From Firm-08 sp045546995 (GTDB lineage: Bacteria; Bacillota; Clostridia; Oscillospirales; QAKW01), in the NCBI GenBank assembly GCA_045546995.1, contig JAZQDW010000036.1, positions 1 through 24,614 on the forward strand: a stretch of DNA of 24,614 nt, given 5' to 3'. A program made the position numbers and the translations under genes. Each line of letters opens with the position of its first letter. Position 1 is the first letter of the stretch. Under the pieces are notes generated by a model. The model saw only the letters and a program-made list of their open reading frames with translations. It was not told the origin of the DNA and searched no databases. Below, piece after piece: positions 1 to 6,425 of this stretch.

Positions 1-16
1 TTGTGCCTCGCCGCCC

Positions 17-107
17 GAGGGAGAGAGGATAGGAGCAGAATGGGAAGTTTCGTTATCTCTCCCTCAGTCCTCGCTGACGCTCGGACAGCTCCCTCGTCAG
101 AGGGAGC
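17..107. repeat. Interspersed hairpin repeat (GAGGGAG type) at contig end
   Basis: Three inverted pairs are visible. GAGGGAGAGA (17-26) pairs with TCTCTCCCTC (56-65), GTCC (67-70) with GGAC (83-86), and GCTCCCTC (88-95) with GAGGGAGC (100-107) around a GTCA loop. Elements of this look are known as multi-copy intergenic repeats in Faecalibacterium-like Clostridia; membership here is by recollection of the motif, not by search. Its position at the contig end fits assembly breaking at a multi-copy repeat. A reading frame across 1-198 is just this repeat read through and is not called as a gene. Confidence 0.65.
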
Positions 108-166
108 CAAGGCAGGCTGTGCATCCCATTTATGGGCAGCTGGTAATCAATGCACGGTTGGCGGGC

Positions 167-197
167 CATATACGGGGGATGTATATGCATTTTTTTG
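167..197 (+). other. AT-rich stem-loop followed by a T run
   Basis: CATATAC (167-173) pairs with GTATATG (181-187) around a GGGGGAT loop, followed by a run of seven T from 190. It could be a weak intrinsic terminator for something upstream of the contig, or part of the end repeat. The stem is only 7 bp and AT-rich, so function is uncertain. Confidence 0.3.
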
Positions 198-216
198 AAA
201 AAAGGTGAGAGTTTTT

Positions 217-242
217 TTCACTTCATACGAATAAGAAGTGAA
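217..242 (+). promoter_or_regulatory. Leader stem-loop upstream of lipoprotein 1
   Basis: TTCACTTC (217-224) pairs with GAAGTGAA (235-242) just ahead of the ribosome site of the first lipoprotein. The right half (ATAAGAAGTGAAA) recurs ahead of the third lipoprotein at about 10820-10832, in the same position relative to the start codon. A shared leader for the lipoproteins is the likely reading. No clear -10/-35 pair was found here. Confidence 0.4.
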
Positions 243-256
243 AGGGGTGACTCTGA

Positions 257-1072
257 ATGAAAAAATATATCAAAATATGGCTGTGGATCGTTATGATCGC
301 GTGCTGTTTATCTTTTGTTGCCTGCCGCCCGGTGGTGGAGGAAAGCTCTGCCGGTGCAGACGGCGGTGAGACCGTGATGCAAACGGAGCCAAGCGGCACG
401 GAAGGCGAAAATGAAACGGTCGGGGAACAACCCTCCGACCAAGCGGAGTCGGAAGAAACCCCGCCCGAGGAAACAGAAGATGCGCAAGACGTGCAACAAG
501 AACGGCAAGAACCATCTGAGGAACCGGTGCCCGAGACCCCGACGGAGAACGACCCTGCAAATGCGGAGGAACCGCCCGAAGCGCCGGAGACCCCTGACAC
601 AGAGGAACCTGCGGAAGAAGCGGCGGCGGAGCCGGCGCAGGATGCCCTGCCCCCGGTGGACCCTATGTTTGAGGTGCCGCCCGAGGATCCCGCCCTGCGG
701 GCCGAGGCCAACCGCATTCGCACCGAAAAAGGAATACAAAAATATTATGACTTTTGTTGGGACAATGATTTAAAGATCGAACACGAAGTGTCTGCAGACC
801 AGGATTTTCGAGTTGGAATAATCTGGGTATATTTCAAAAAGAGCGTGTCGGTCAAGGACGGTCCGTTGCCGGACTTTTCTTTTATTGAGTATGAGAAGAT
901 AGAGGAAAACAGGTATTATGGGCCTACTCCCGATTATGGATTTAATCGTTCAATTATAATTTATTTAAAGAATAAAACAGACAAGCAAGCGGAAGTGGAT
1001 GTTGTCAAGATGCTTGAGCAATATGATTTTGTTTCTAAGGTGCAATTAAATTATGTTTTATATCCCGCTTGA
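257..1072 (+). CDS. Glu/Pro-rich lipoprotein with S8 propeptide-like C-terminal domain (copy 1)
   Basis: Probable surface lipoprotein of 271 residues. The N-terminus is a type II signal peptide (Lys-rich start, hydrophobic 5-20, lipobox FVAC with lipidated Cys23). Residues 25-147 are an acidic, proline-rich low-complexity linker (EEP, PETP, TEEPAEE) that could span the cell wall. Residues about 150-271 form a folded domain. Its second half (about 184-269: VYFKK, then DGPLPDF, then IYLKNKTDKQ, then FVSKVQLNYV) follows the pattern of the N-terminal pro-domain of clostridial subtilisin-like proteases, where a strand of the type VxLKxxSKENV is followed by an AEPNY-like end. The start is ATG 257 behind AAGGGGTGA. 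The next gene but one is an S8 protease that lacks such a domain, so a role as tethered chaperone or inhibitor is inferred. It is paralogous to 1304-2095. The lipoprotein call is strong; the propeptide call is moderate. Confidence 0.85.
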   Translation: MKKYIKIWLWIVMIACCLSFVACRPVVEESSAGADGGETVMQTEPSGTEGENETVGEQPSDQAESEETPPEETEDAQDVQQERQEPSEEPVPETPTENDPANAEEPPEAPETPDTEEPAEEAAAEPAQDALPPVDPMFEVPPEDPALRAEANRIRTEKGIQKYYDFCWDNDLKIEHEVSADQDFRVGIIWVYFKKSVSVKDGPLPDFSFIEYEKIEENRYYGPTPDYGFNRSIIIYLKNKTDKQAEVDVVKMLEQYDFVSKVQLNYVLYPA

Positions 1073-1095
1073 TCAAAAGTAATGAGGATACAACG

Positions 1096-1128
1096 ATGAA
1101 AAACAAAAATTATTTTTTGATGTTATAA
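1096..1128 (+). pseudogene. Relic of the S8 protease start (10 codons)
   Basis: After lipoprotein 1 the sequence runs TTGATCAAAAGTAATGAGGA and then a 10-codon frame, MKNKNYFLML, ending in TAA. After lipoprotein 2 the same junction leads into the true protease start, MKNKTYFLIL. The match covers the stop of the lipoprotein, the spacer, the ribosome site and the first codons, then stops abruptly. I read this as the remnant of a second protease gene or of the edge of a tandem duplication. Confidence 0.75.
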
Positions 1129-1160
1129 ATATAAAATTATAGAGTGTAGGAGGTATTGCA

Positions 1161-1241
1161 ATGCGGGAAATCATTACGAATAATTTTGATACGTTATATT
1201 TGCTACTGCGTTGTAAAAGTTCTTTGAAACGTTCTTTATAA
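1161..1241 (+). CDS. Possible 26-residue small protein
   Basis: ATG 1161 sits 7 bases after a perfect TAGGAGG (1147-1153), and the frame (MREIITNNFD, then TLYLLLRCKSSLKRSL) runs 26 codons to TAA. No family is recognised. The strong ribosome site argues for translation. The short length and the location in a duplication scar argue for a gene remnant, because the ribosome site may have belonged to a lost gene. A hairpin, GGCAAG (1243-1248) with CTTGCC (1256-1261), follows directly. Confidence 0.3.
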   Translation: MREIITNNFDTLYLLLRCKSSLKRSL

Positions 1242-1303
1242 TGGCAAGGAAAAATCTTGCCGCTATTCTGATTAAAATATAGAAAAGGAGAACGTATTGA
1301 AAC

Positions 1304-2095
1304 ATGAAGAAAAACTTTTTGTATTATTTTAGTATTATGTTGATGATCGCGTGCCTGCTGACTGCCTGCCGCCCGGTGGTGGAGGAAAGCTCTGCCGGTG
1401 CAGACGGCGGTGAGGCCGTGATGCAAACGGAGCCAAGCGGCACGGAAGGCGAAAATGAAACGGTCGGGGAGCAACCCGCCGACCAAACGGAGTCGGAAGA
1501 AACCCCGCCCGAGGAAATAGAAGATGCGCAAGACGTGCAACAAGAACAGCAAGAACCATCTGAGGAACCGGTGCCCGAGACCCCGACGGAGGAACCGCCC
1601 GAAGCGCCGGAGACCCCTGACACAGAGGAACCTGCGGAAGAAGCGGCGGAGGAGCCGGCGCAGGATGCCCTGCCCCCGGTGGACCCTATGTTTGAGGTGC
1701 CGCCCGAGGATCCCGCCCTGCGGGCCGAGGCCAACCGCATTCTTGCGGAGCAAGGCGAAATGAAATACCGCCGTTTTTGCTCGGACCATAATTTGAAAAT
1801 TGAACACACTGTGTCGGTAGAACAAGGATTCGAAGCGGGAGTCTTTAGAGTGCATTTTAAAAAATGCGTATCGGTCAAGGACGGACCGTTGCCGGACTTT
1901 TCTTTTATTGAGTATGAGAAACTGGAAGAAGGTCCGTATTATGGGCCTACTCCCGATTATGAATTTACTCGTTCAATTAAAATCTATTTAAAAAATAAAA
2001 CGGATAAGCAGGCTGTAATAGATGCGATAAAGGCCATTGAGCGATATGAGTTTGTTTCCTATGCCTATCCGAATTATTCTTTATATCCCGCTTGA
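1304..2095 (+). CDS. Glu/Pro-rich lipoprotein with S8 propeptide-like C-terminal domain (copy 2)
   Basis: 263-residue paralogue of the 257-1072 product. The signal peptide ends in lipobox LTAC (Cys22). The acidic Pro-rich linker (about 25-140) is nearly identical to copy 1 apart from a 7-residue deletion (NDPANAE) and point changes. The C-terminal domain has diverged more. Its end, VSYAYPNYSLYP (251-262), closely resembles the VxYAEPNY terminus of Inhibitor_I9-like pro-domains of clostridial S8 proteases, and IYLKNKTDKQAVIDAIKAIE (227-246) matches the strand-helix before it. The start is ATG 1304 with AGGAG at 1286-1290, a rather long 13-base spacing. Its TGA lies 23 bases before the protease start, so the two are likely co-transcribed. 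The function as trans-acting propeptide or inhibitor is inference. Confidence 0.85.
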   Translation: MKKNFLYYFSIMLMIACLLTACRPVVEESSAGADGGEAVMQTEPSGTEGENETVGEQPADQTESEETPPEEIEDAQDVQQEQQEPSEEPVPETPTEEPPEAPETPDTEEPAEEAAEEPAQDALPPVDPMFEVPPEDPALRAEANRILAEQGEMKYRRFCSDHNLKIEHTVSVEQGFEAGVFRVHFKKCVSVKDGPLPDFSFIEYEKLEEGPYYGPTPDYEFTRSIKIYLKNKTDKQAVIDAIKAIERYEFVSYAYPNYSLYPA

Positions 2096-2118
2096 TCAAA
2101 AGTAATGAGGATACAACA

Positions 2119-4440
2119 ATGAAAAACAAAACTTATTTTTTGATTCTTTTTGTAATTGTATTTATGGTAAATATGGTGCCGGTCGCTATGGCATCTGCCG
2201 CGCCGTCCGAGATACAATCGGATATCCCGATACAGCAAGACGACGTTGTTTCAATGGAAGAAATGCAACTTATGGGATTAAACGCGCAAAGAGCCCCCGG
2301 CGACGACAGCGGCCGATGGCCGGGCACGAACAGCGGAAATATTATTTACAACGTGGATATATTTAAGGCCATGCAGCTCCCGGCGGCCTGGACCCTGCGC
2401 ACCACCAGTGAGGTCCCCATCGGGGTGATCGATTCGGGCATCTGGAACGGCCATGAGGATCTGGCAGCCAGCTATATGGGTGGAGCTACGTTTGGCAACG
2501 TTACAACCGCCAACAACGTGGATGAACAAGGGCACGGCACTGCGGTGGCCGGGGTGATCGCCGGCTATGGCTATAACGACAAAGGCTCCTGCGGCCTTTG
2601 TTGGGAAGCAAATATAAAATCTCTAAAAACTATAAGCGTGGATGGAACTCATTCAAATGAAAACATTCTCGCCGCAATTAATTATGCCGACAGCATCGGC
2701 ATCAAGATTTTGAATATCAGTCTTTACGGATATCAAGAATATGACTTGTTAAAAATCGCAATTGAAAATTTCGACGGTTTGATCATCTGCTCGGCGGGCA
2801 ATAACACGATAAATACAGATATGGTTCCTTCCTATCCCGCCAGCTATGATTGTGATAACATTATCAGCGTAGGCGCCCTGGACCAGGAAAATATGCCGTG
2901 GATGGATGAAGAGAGCTTGGCCGGTACCAATTTCGGCGCCACCACGGTAGATCTGTTTGCGTATGGTCACGATGTTTTAACCACCGCGCGTACCGGCGGT
3001 TATAGATATGAGACTGGCACGTCGTTTGCGGCGCCGATGGTAACGGCGACGGCAGCGCTGATCTGGCAAGCAAAGCCAAACCTGACCGCCGCGCAGGTGA
3101 AGGCGGCGATTTTGAACAACGTGGACGTATTGAGCTCGTTGGATGGGAAGTGTGTAACGGAAGGGCGGCTCAATCCGTATAAGGCGTTGCTGTCTGTATA
3201 CACCGGAACCAATGCCACTCGCAAGCCTTTTGTCAGAACCGGGGATATCAACAATGATGGCAAGGAAGATATCGTCGTTACAGGCGCCACCAATGGATAT
3301 TTACGTTTGACGACCTTTTTGGGCAACGGAGACGGCACGTACCAGCAGGCAGTTCATACCTTTAGCGTAAAGGTGTATGCCTACAGTGATCCGATCTTTG
3401 TCGGTGACGTAAACGGTGACGGATATGATGACGTCGTTCTGCACTGGGTTTCGGGAGGACAGCGACAATTGATGCTGTTTCCGGGCACGGTAACGGGGGC
3501 ATTCGGATTGAATACGGATCACAAGGGGTTTAACTCCGCTATCGGGTTGGTATACAATCTGACGACGAACCCCAGTCAATCGTTTTTACGGGACGTAAAC
3601 AGTGATGGTTGTGCAGATTTTGTCTGCTGTATGAAAACGAATGCCGGATCGCAAGGCTTTTGGGTATATAAGGGCATTGCAAACGGAACCGGCTTTAATA
3701 CAACGGCACTTAATTCTGCCGGAGGATATCCGTTTGAGGAAAGCACGCAACGATTGTTTATGGATGACGTGAATGGTGACGGAAAAAGCGAAGTGGTGAT
3801 ATACCGATCCAATGCCGGTGCCGGACAACTGTTGACGTATTCTTTCGATCAAAGCGGTCGTATGTATCACGTGACGGAAACAGCCACCGGTTTCCCCTAC
3901 AATTTTAATCTGCCGTATACGGCAATGCTGGGAGATACCACCGGTGATGGATGCGCCGACTTTGTTATGATGTTTGATAATTCGCTGGGTAAGCGATGCA
4001 TTGTGCAATGTGACGGTACAAGTTTAGGGACCATGCCCGGATTTACTTCCGGCACGGTTCGGTTGAGAAGTACGTGGGATTATAACGTAGATGATCCTGT
4101 ATATCTGGAGGATGTCAGCGGCGACGGAAAGAAGGATGTCGTGGTCTATTGGATCGATGATATTTATCGGCAAATGTTAGTATTCAAATCCACCGGAACC
4201 GGATTTAGCGAGGGCGGCAATTATTCCGCCGCCAATCGTGACACTGATGCTTTCCCCAGTGATCATTATTTTACAAACAATCATACAACAGTTCCCGGAA
4301 AGGAAATGGTTTTTCGTTGGGCATACAGTACCACGCGATTGACTTATTTTGATACGTTTTTATGTGGCACCGATGGACTCTTTTACGGAACACGTATACG
4401 CACGTATATGAAGTATTTTCCTTTTTACGTGTACAAATGA
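2119..4440 (+). CDS. Secreted S8 (subtilisin-family) serine protease with C-terminal FG-GAP/VCBS repeats
   Basis: 773 residues from ATG 2119 (ribosome site TGAGG 2106-2110, 8 bases upstream). An in-frame TTG at 2092 overlaps the previous stop and has no ribosome site. The signal peptide covers residues 1 to about 27 (AMA-SAA cleavage region). The catalytic domain is about 80-360, with Asp105 in VIDSG, His139 in QGHGTAVAG, oxyanion Asn228 in SAGNN, and Ser302 in GTSFAAP. About six Asp-rich repeats of the FG-GAP/VCBS type follow at about 375, 429, 491, 549, 605 and 664 (DxNxDG or DVNGDG cores); these commonly bind calcium and form a beta-propeller. Only some 45 residues lie between the signal cleavage site and the catalytic fold, too few for the usual 80-100-residue pro-domain. 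The two upstream lipoproteins carry a domain of that type. Likely extracellular, possibly held at the surface by the lipoproteins. Confidence 0.95.
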   Translation: MKNKTYFLILFVIVFMVNMVPVAMASAAPSEIQSDIPIQQDDVVSMEEMQLMGLNAQRAPGDDSGRWPGTNSGNIIYNVDIFKAMQLPAAWTLRTTSEVPIGVIDSGIWNGHEDLAASYMGGATFGNVTTANNVDEQGHGTAVAGVIAGYGYNDKGSCGLCWEANIKSLKTISVDGTHSNENILAAINYADSIGIKILNISLYGYQEYDLLKIAIENFDGLIICSAGNNTINTDMVPSYPASYDCDNIISVGALDQENMPWMDEESLAGTNFGATTVDLFAYGHDVLTTARTGGYRYETGTSFAAPMVTATAALIWQAKPNLTAAQVKAAILNNVDVLSSLDGKCVTEGRLNPYKALLSVYTGTNATRKPFVRTGDINNDGKEDIVVTGATNGYLRLTTFLGNGDGTYQQAVHTFSVKVYAYSDPIFVGDVNGDGYDDVVLHWVSGGQRQLMLFPGTVTGAFGLNTDHKGFNSAIGLVYNLTTNPSQSFLRDVNSDGCADFVCCMKTNAGSQGFWVYKGIANGTGFNTTALNSAGGYPFEESTQRLFMDDVNGDGKSEVVIYRSNAGAGQLLTYSFDQSGRMYHVTETATGFPYNFNLPYTAMLGDTTGDGCADFVMMFDNSLGKRCIVQCDGTSLGTMPGFTSGTVRLRSTWDYNVDDPVYLEDVSGDGKKDVVVYWIDDIYRQMLVFKSTGTGFSEGGNYSAANRDTDAFPSDHYFTNNHTTVPGKEMVFRWAYSTTRLTYFDTFLCGTDGLFYGTRIRTYMKYFPFYVYK

Positions 4441-4441
4441 T

Positions 4442-4480
4442 AAAAACGAGGAAACGCCTTTTGGACGTTTCCTCGTTTTT
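4442..4480. terminator. Bidirectional intrinsic terminator between protease and DegV gene
   Basis: The stem AAAACGAGGAAACG (4443-4456) pairs with CGTTTCCTCGTTTT (4466-4479). A run of T or A on each side lets it serve both convergent genes. Confidence 0.9.
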
Positions 4481-4492
4481 TGCAAGGTGTTA

Positions 4493-5356
4493 TTATCTTT
4501 CTTTGGCCAGGAAGAATACGGCCAGGGTGCCGGGACCGGAGTGAGCGCCGATGACCGGACCGATGTCGGTGATCAGCTCGACGTCTACGCCGTGCTCCTT
4601 TTTGATCAGGCTTGCCACAAATTCCGCATCCTCTCTGCAGTCACCCTGACAGATGAACACGGTGCCGCTTTCGGGATGCTCGGCCAGCTCGGTGTATTTT
4701 TTGGCGAGGGCCAGCAAGGAGGGCTTTCTGCCTCTGACCTTGCCCATGCTGATGAGGTGACCCTCGTCATCGACGTGCAAAATGGGCTTGATCCCCAGCA
4801 CGCCACCCATAAAGGCGGTGGCGGCGCTGACTCTGCCGCCCCGTTTCAAATAGACCAGATCGTCCACGGTGAACCAGTGAGCGAGCTTGGGCGCAATGCT
4901 CTCTGCGTAAGCGGCGGTCTCCTTCAGAGAGGCGCCTTCCTTTTTCTTATCTGCCGTCAACTTGACGATCAGACCCTGTCCTGCGGAGGCGGCCAGCGTG
5001 TCTACCACGATGATCTTTCTGTCGGGGTATTCCTCCTTCAACTCATCTGCGGCCATACGGGCGGAGTTGCAGGTGGTGGAAAGACCCGAAGAAAAGGCCA
5101 GATACAATACGTCCTTGCCTTCTTTGAGATAGGGGGCAAAGGCCTCCTTAAATTCCGCCATATTGATGGCGGCGGTCTTGGCCACGGCGCCGTCTCTCAT
5201 TCTGTCGTAGAATTGTTTGATGGGCAGATCAGCCTCGGTATATTCCTTTTCCTCTCCGTCAAAACGGAAGGTGAGAGGGGTTGCGCATACGTCCCATTCC
5301 TGCAACACTGCAGGGCGGATATCGCAGGCAGAATCGGTATGAATAACAAAACTCAT
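4493..5356 (-). CDS. DegV family fatty-acid-binding protein
   Basis: 287 residues, usual DegV length. The start is the ATG at 5354-5356, preceded by AAAGGAG; a longer frame from 5401 lies upstream of this site and is not used. Family marks: TDSACDI (7-13), SSGLSTTCNSA (89-99), VVDTLAAS (117-124), TVDDLVYLKRGGRVS (163-177), IKPIL (189-193) and a C-terminal SGPGTLAVFF. DegV proteins bind a fatty acid between two domains. Some (FakB) hand it to the FakA kinase for phosphorylation and lipid synthesis. No fakA is in the window, so FakB function is not assured. It is a single gene with its own consensus promoter and converges on the protease gene. Confidence 0.93.
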   Translation of the reverse strand: MSFVIHTDSACDIRPAVLQEWDVCATPLTFRFDGEEKEYTEADLPIKQFYDRMRDGAVAKTAAINMAEFKEAFAPYLKEGKDVLYLAFSSGLSTTCNSARMAADELKEEYPDRKIIVVDTLAASAGQGLIVKLTADKKKEGASLKETAAYAESIAPKLAHWFTVDDLVYLKRGGRVSAATAFMGGVLGIKPILHVDDEGHLISMGKVRGRKPSLLALAKKYTELAEHPESGTVFICQGDCREDAEFVASLIKKEHGVDVELITDIGPVIGAHSGPGTLAVFFLAKER

Positions 5357-5406
5357 TACAGTTCTCCTTTGTTGAAAAGATATTTGTTGATATCTCAACA
5401 TTGTAC

Positions 5407-5435
5407 ATTATACTGTTTTTTGCCCTAAAAGTCAA
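5407..5435 (-). promoter_or_regulatory. Sigma-A promoter of the DegV gene
   Basis: On the minus strand, TTGACT (5435-5430), a 17-base spacer, then TATAAT (5412-5407). It is close to consensus and about 50 bases from the start codon. Confidence 0.9.
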
Positions 5436-5502
5436 TTAAAGGAAGATTAAACTTTGCTTAATTGTATGTAATGCAAAAGTGCTTTACAGTTGAGCCTTCT
5501 GT

Positions 5503-5557
5503 GCCGCAACGGTTTGCGATGTTTTGCTTTTGTAAGGTAAAATGATGCCGTTGCGGC
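5503..5557. repeat. Spaced inverted repeat in the 320-bp gap between DegV and the membrane protein
   Basis: GCCGCAACGG (5503-5512) is perfectly complementary to CCGTTGCGGC (5548-5557) across 35 bases. It is followed by a GC-alternating stretch (GCGCGTTTGCGC, 5575-5586). It lies between two divergent promoters, so it could be a regulator site, a cruciform or part of a small RNA. I see no open frame with a ribosome site in 5440-5615. Confidence 0.4.
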
Positions 5558-5617
5558 AACGCACGCATATTTTTGCGCGTTTGCGCATTTAAATTTAGGG
5601 AGAAAGGCAATTTTTTA

Positions 5618-5646
5618 TTGTCAAAACAGGAAGAATATGATAAAAT
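5618..5646 (+). promoter_or_regulatory. Promoter of the membrane protein gene
   Basis: TTGTCA (5618-5623), 17 bases, then TAAAAT (5641-5646), with a TG at 5638-5639 making an extended -10. The ribosome site of the gene follows at 5662. Confidence 0.75.
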
Positions 5647-5676
5647 ATTGTCAAATCTTACAAAGGAGAGATGAGA

Positions 5677-6384
5677 ATGTACAATACGTATGAAGTAAAC
5701 GAATTTGACACACTGCTCAATGAATTCGGCGTCTTGATGAACGAATTCAATATGGAAACCTTTTTCTCGATCTGGCTGAGCATTATGGGCTTTGCTATGA
5801 TGATCGGTGTGGTGTTTTACGTGCTGGAGTCCCTGGGTCTGTATACCGTGGCAAAGCGTAGAGGGATCAACAATCCCTGGCTGGCCTGGATCCCGGTGGG
5901 CTGTAATTTGTGGATTTTGGGTCAGATCGGCGATCGGGACAATATGGCCCGCACCGGCAAGGATTCCAAACTGCGCGTTTGGATGCTGTCGCTGTATCTG
6001 GCGATGCCTGCCTTGAGTGTGATCATATTTTCGGTTGCCTTTGCCATGGGCTTTGCCGCCGCGTCGGCCGATGGCGCTGTCGATAGCGCCGCGGCTGCAG
6101 GACTTGTGGTGGTCGTACTGCTGTTGTATCTGTTGTTTTTGGCCGTCACCATTACGCTGTCGGTGATGATGTACGTTGCTTATTATCGTTATTTCCGTTC
6201 CTGCAATCCGCAAAATGCGGCGCTGTATCTGGTACTGGGTATCATCTTTGGTTTCCTGATGCCCATCTTCGTGTTTGTTTGCCGCAATCAGGATGCGCCC
6301 CCGCTGCAACCGCAATATCCCCAATATCCCCCGTATCCGCAAAACAATGCGCCTCAACCGCCGCAACAGCCGCCGATGTATTAA
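5677..6384 (+). CDS. Multi-spanning membrane protein with Pro/Gln-rich C-terminal tail
   Basis: 235 residues from ATG 5677, which is 8 bases after AAAGGAG. An ATG at 5671 is only 2 bases from that site and is less likely. There are about four to five hydrophobic spans: 29-51, possibly 66-82, 101-127, 141-167 and 181-202. A conserved-looking stretch, YTVAKRRGINNPWLAWIPV (56-74), occurs in many uncharacterised clostridial membrane proteins. The tail (206-235: PQYPQYPPYPQ, then QPPQQPPMY) is disordered and proline-rich. No enzymatic motif is visible and the function is unknown. It has its own promoter and faces the DeoR gene across a shared terminator. Confidence 0.85.
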   Translation: MYNTYEVNEFDTLLNEFGVLMNEFNMETFFSIWLSIMGFAMMIGVVFYVLESLGLYTVAKRRGINNPWLAWIPVGCNLWILGQIGDRDNMARTGKDSKLRVWMLSLYLAMPALSVIIFSVAFAMGFAAASADGAVDSAAAAGLVVVVLLLYLLFLAVTITLSVMMYVAYYRYFRSCNPQNAALYLVLGIIFGFLMPIFVFVCRNQDAPPLQPQYPQYPPYPQNNAPQPPQQPPMY

Positions 6385-6388
6385 AAAT

Positions 6389-6422
6389 AAAAAAGAACAC
6401 TGCCGCGGCAGTGTTCTTTTTT
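6389..6422. terminator. Bidirectional terminator, 34-bp perfect palindrome
   Basis: AAAAAGAACACTGCCG meets its complement with no spacer (centre GCCG/CGGC at 6405/6406), and runs of A and T flank the GC stem. It serves the membrane protein gene (+) and the DeoR gene (-). It shows that this genome uses zero-spacer palindromic terminators like the one at the contig centre. Confidence 0.9.
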
Positions 6423-6425
6423 GTT

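Noticed and set aside
1..198. 65-residue open frame at the contig start
   Set aside because: It runs through the interspersed hairpin repeat and starts at the contig edge; no ribosome site or family signal.
308..739. Arg/Leu-rich and Ser/Gly-rich frames opposite or out of frame with the lipoprotein linkers
   Set aside because: Low-complexity GAG/CCG-rich linkers leave all frames open; these are shadows.
2092..2118. TTG start for the protease overlapping the lipoprotein stop
   Set aside because: It would put nine polar residues (MIKSNEDTT) before a complete signal peptide and has no ribosome site, whereas ATG 2119 has one.
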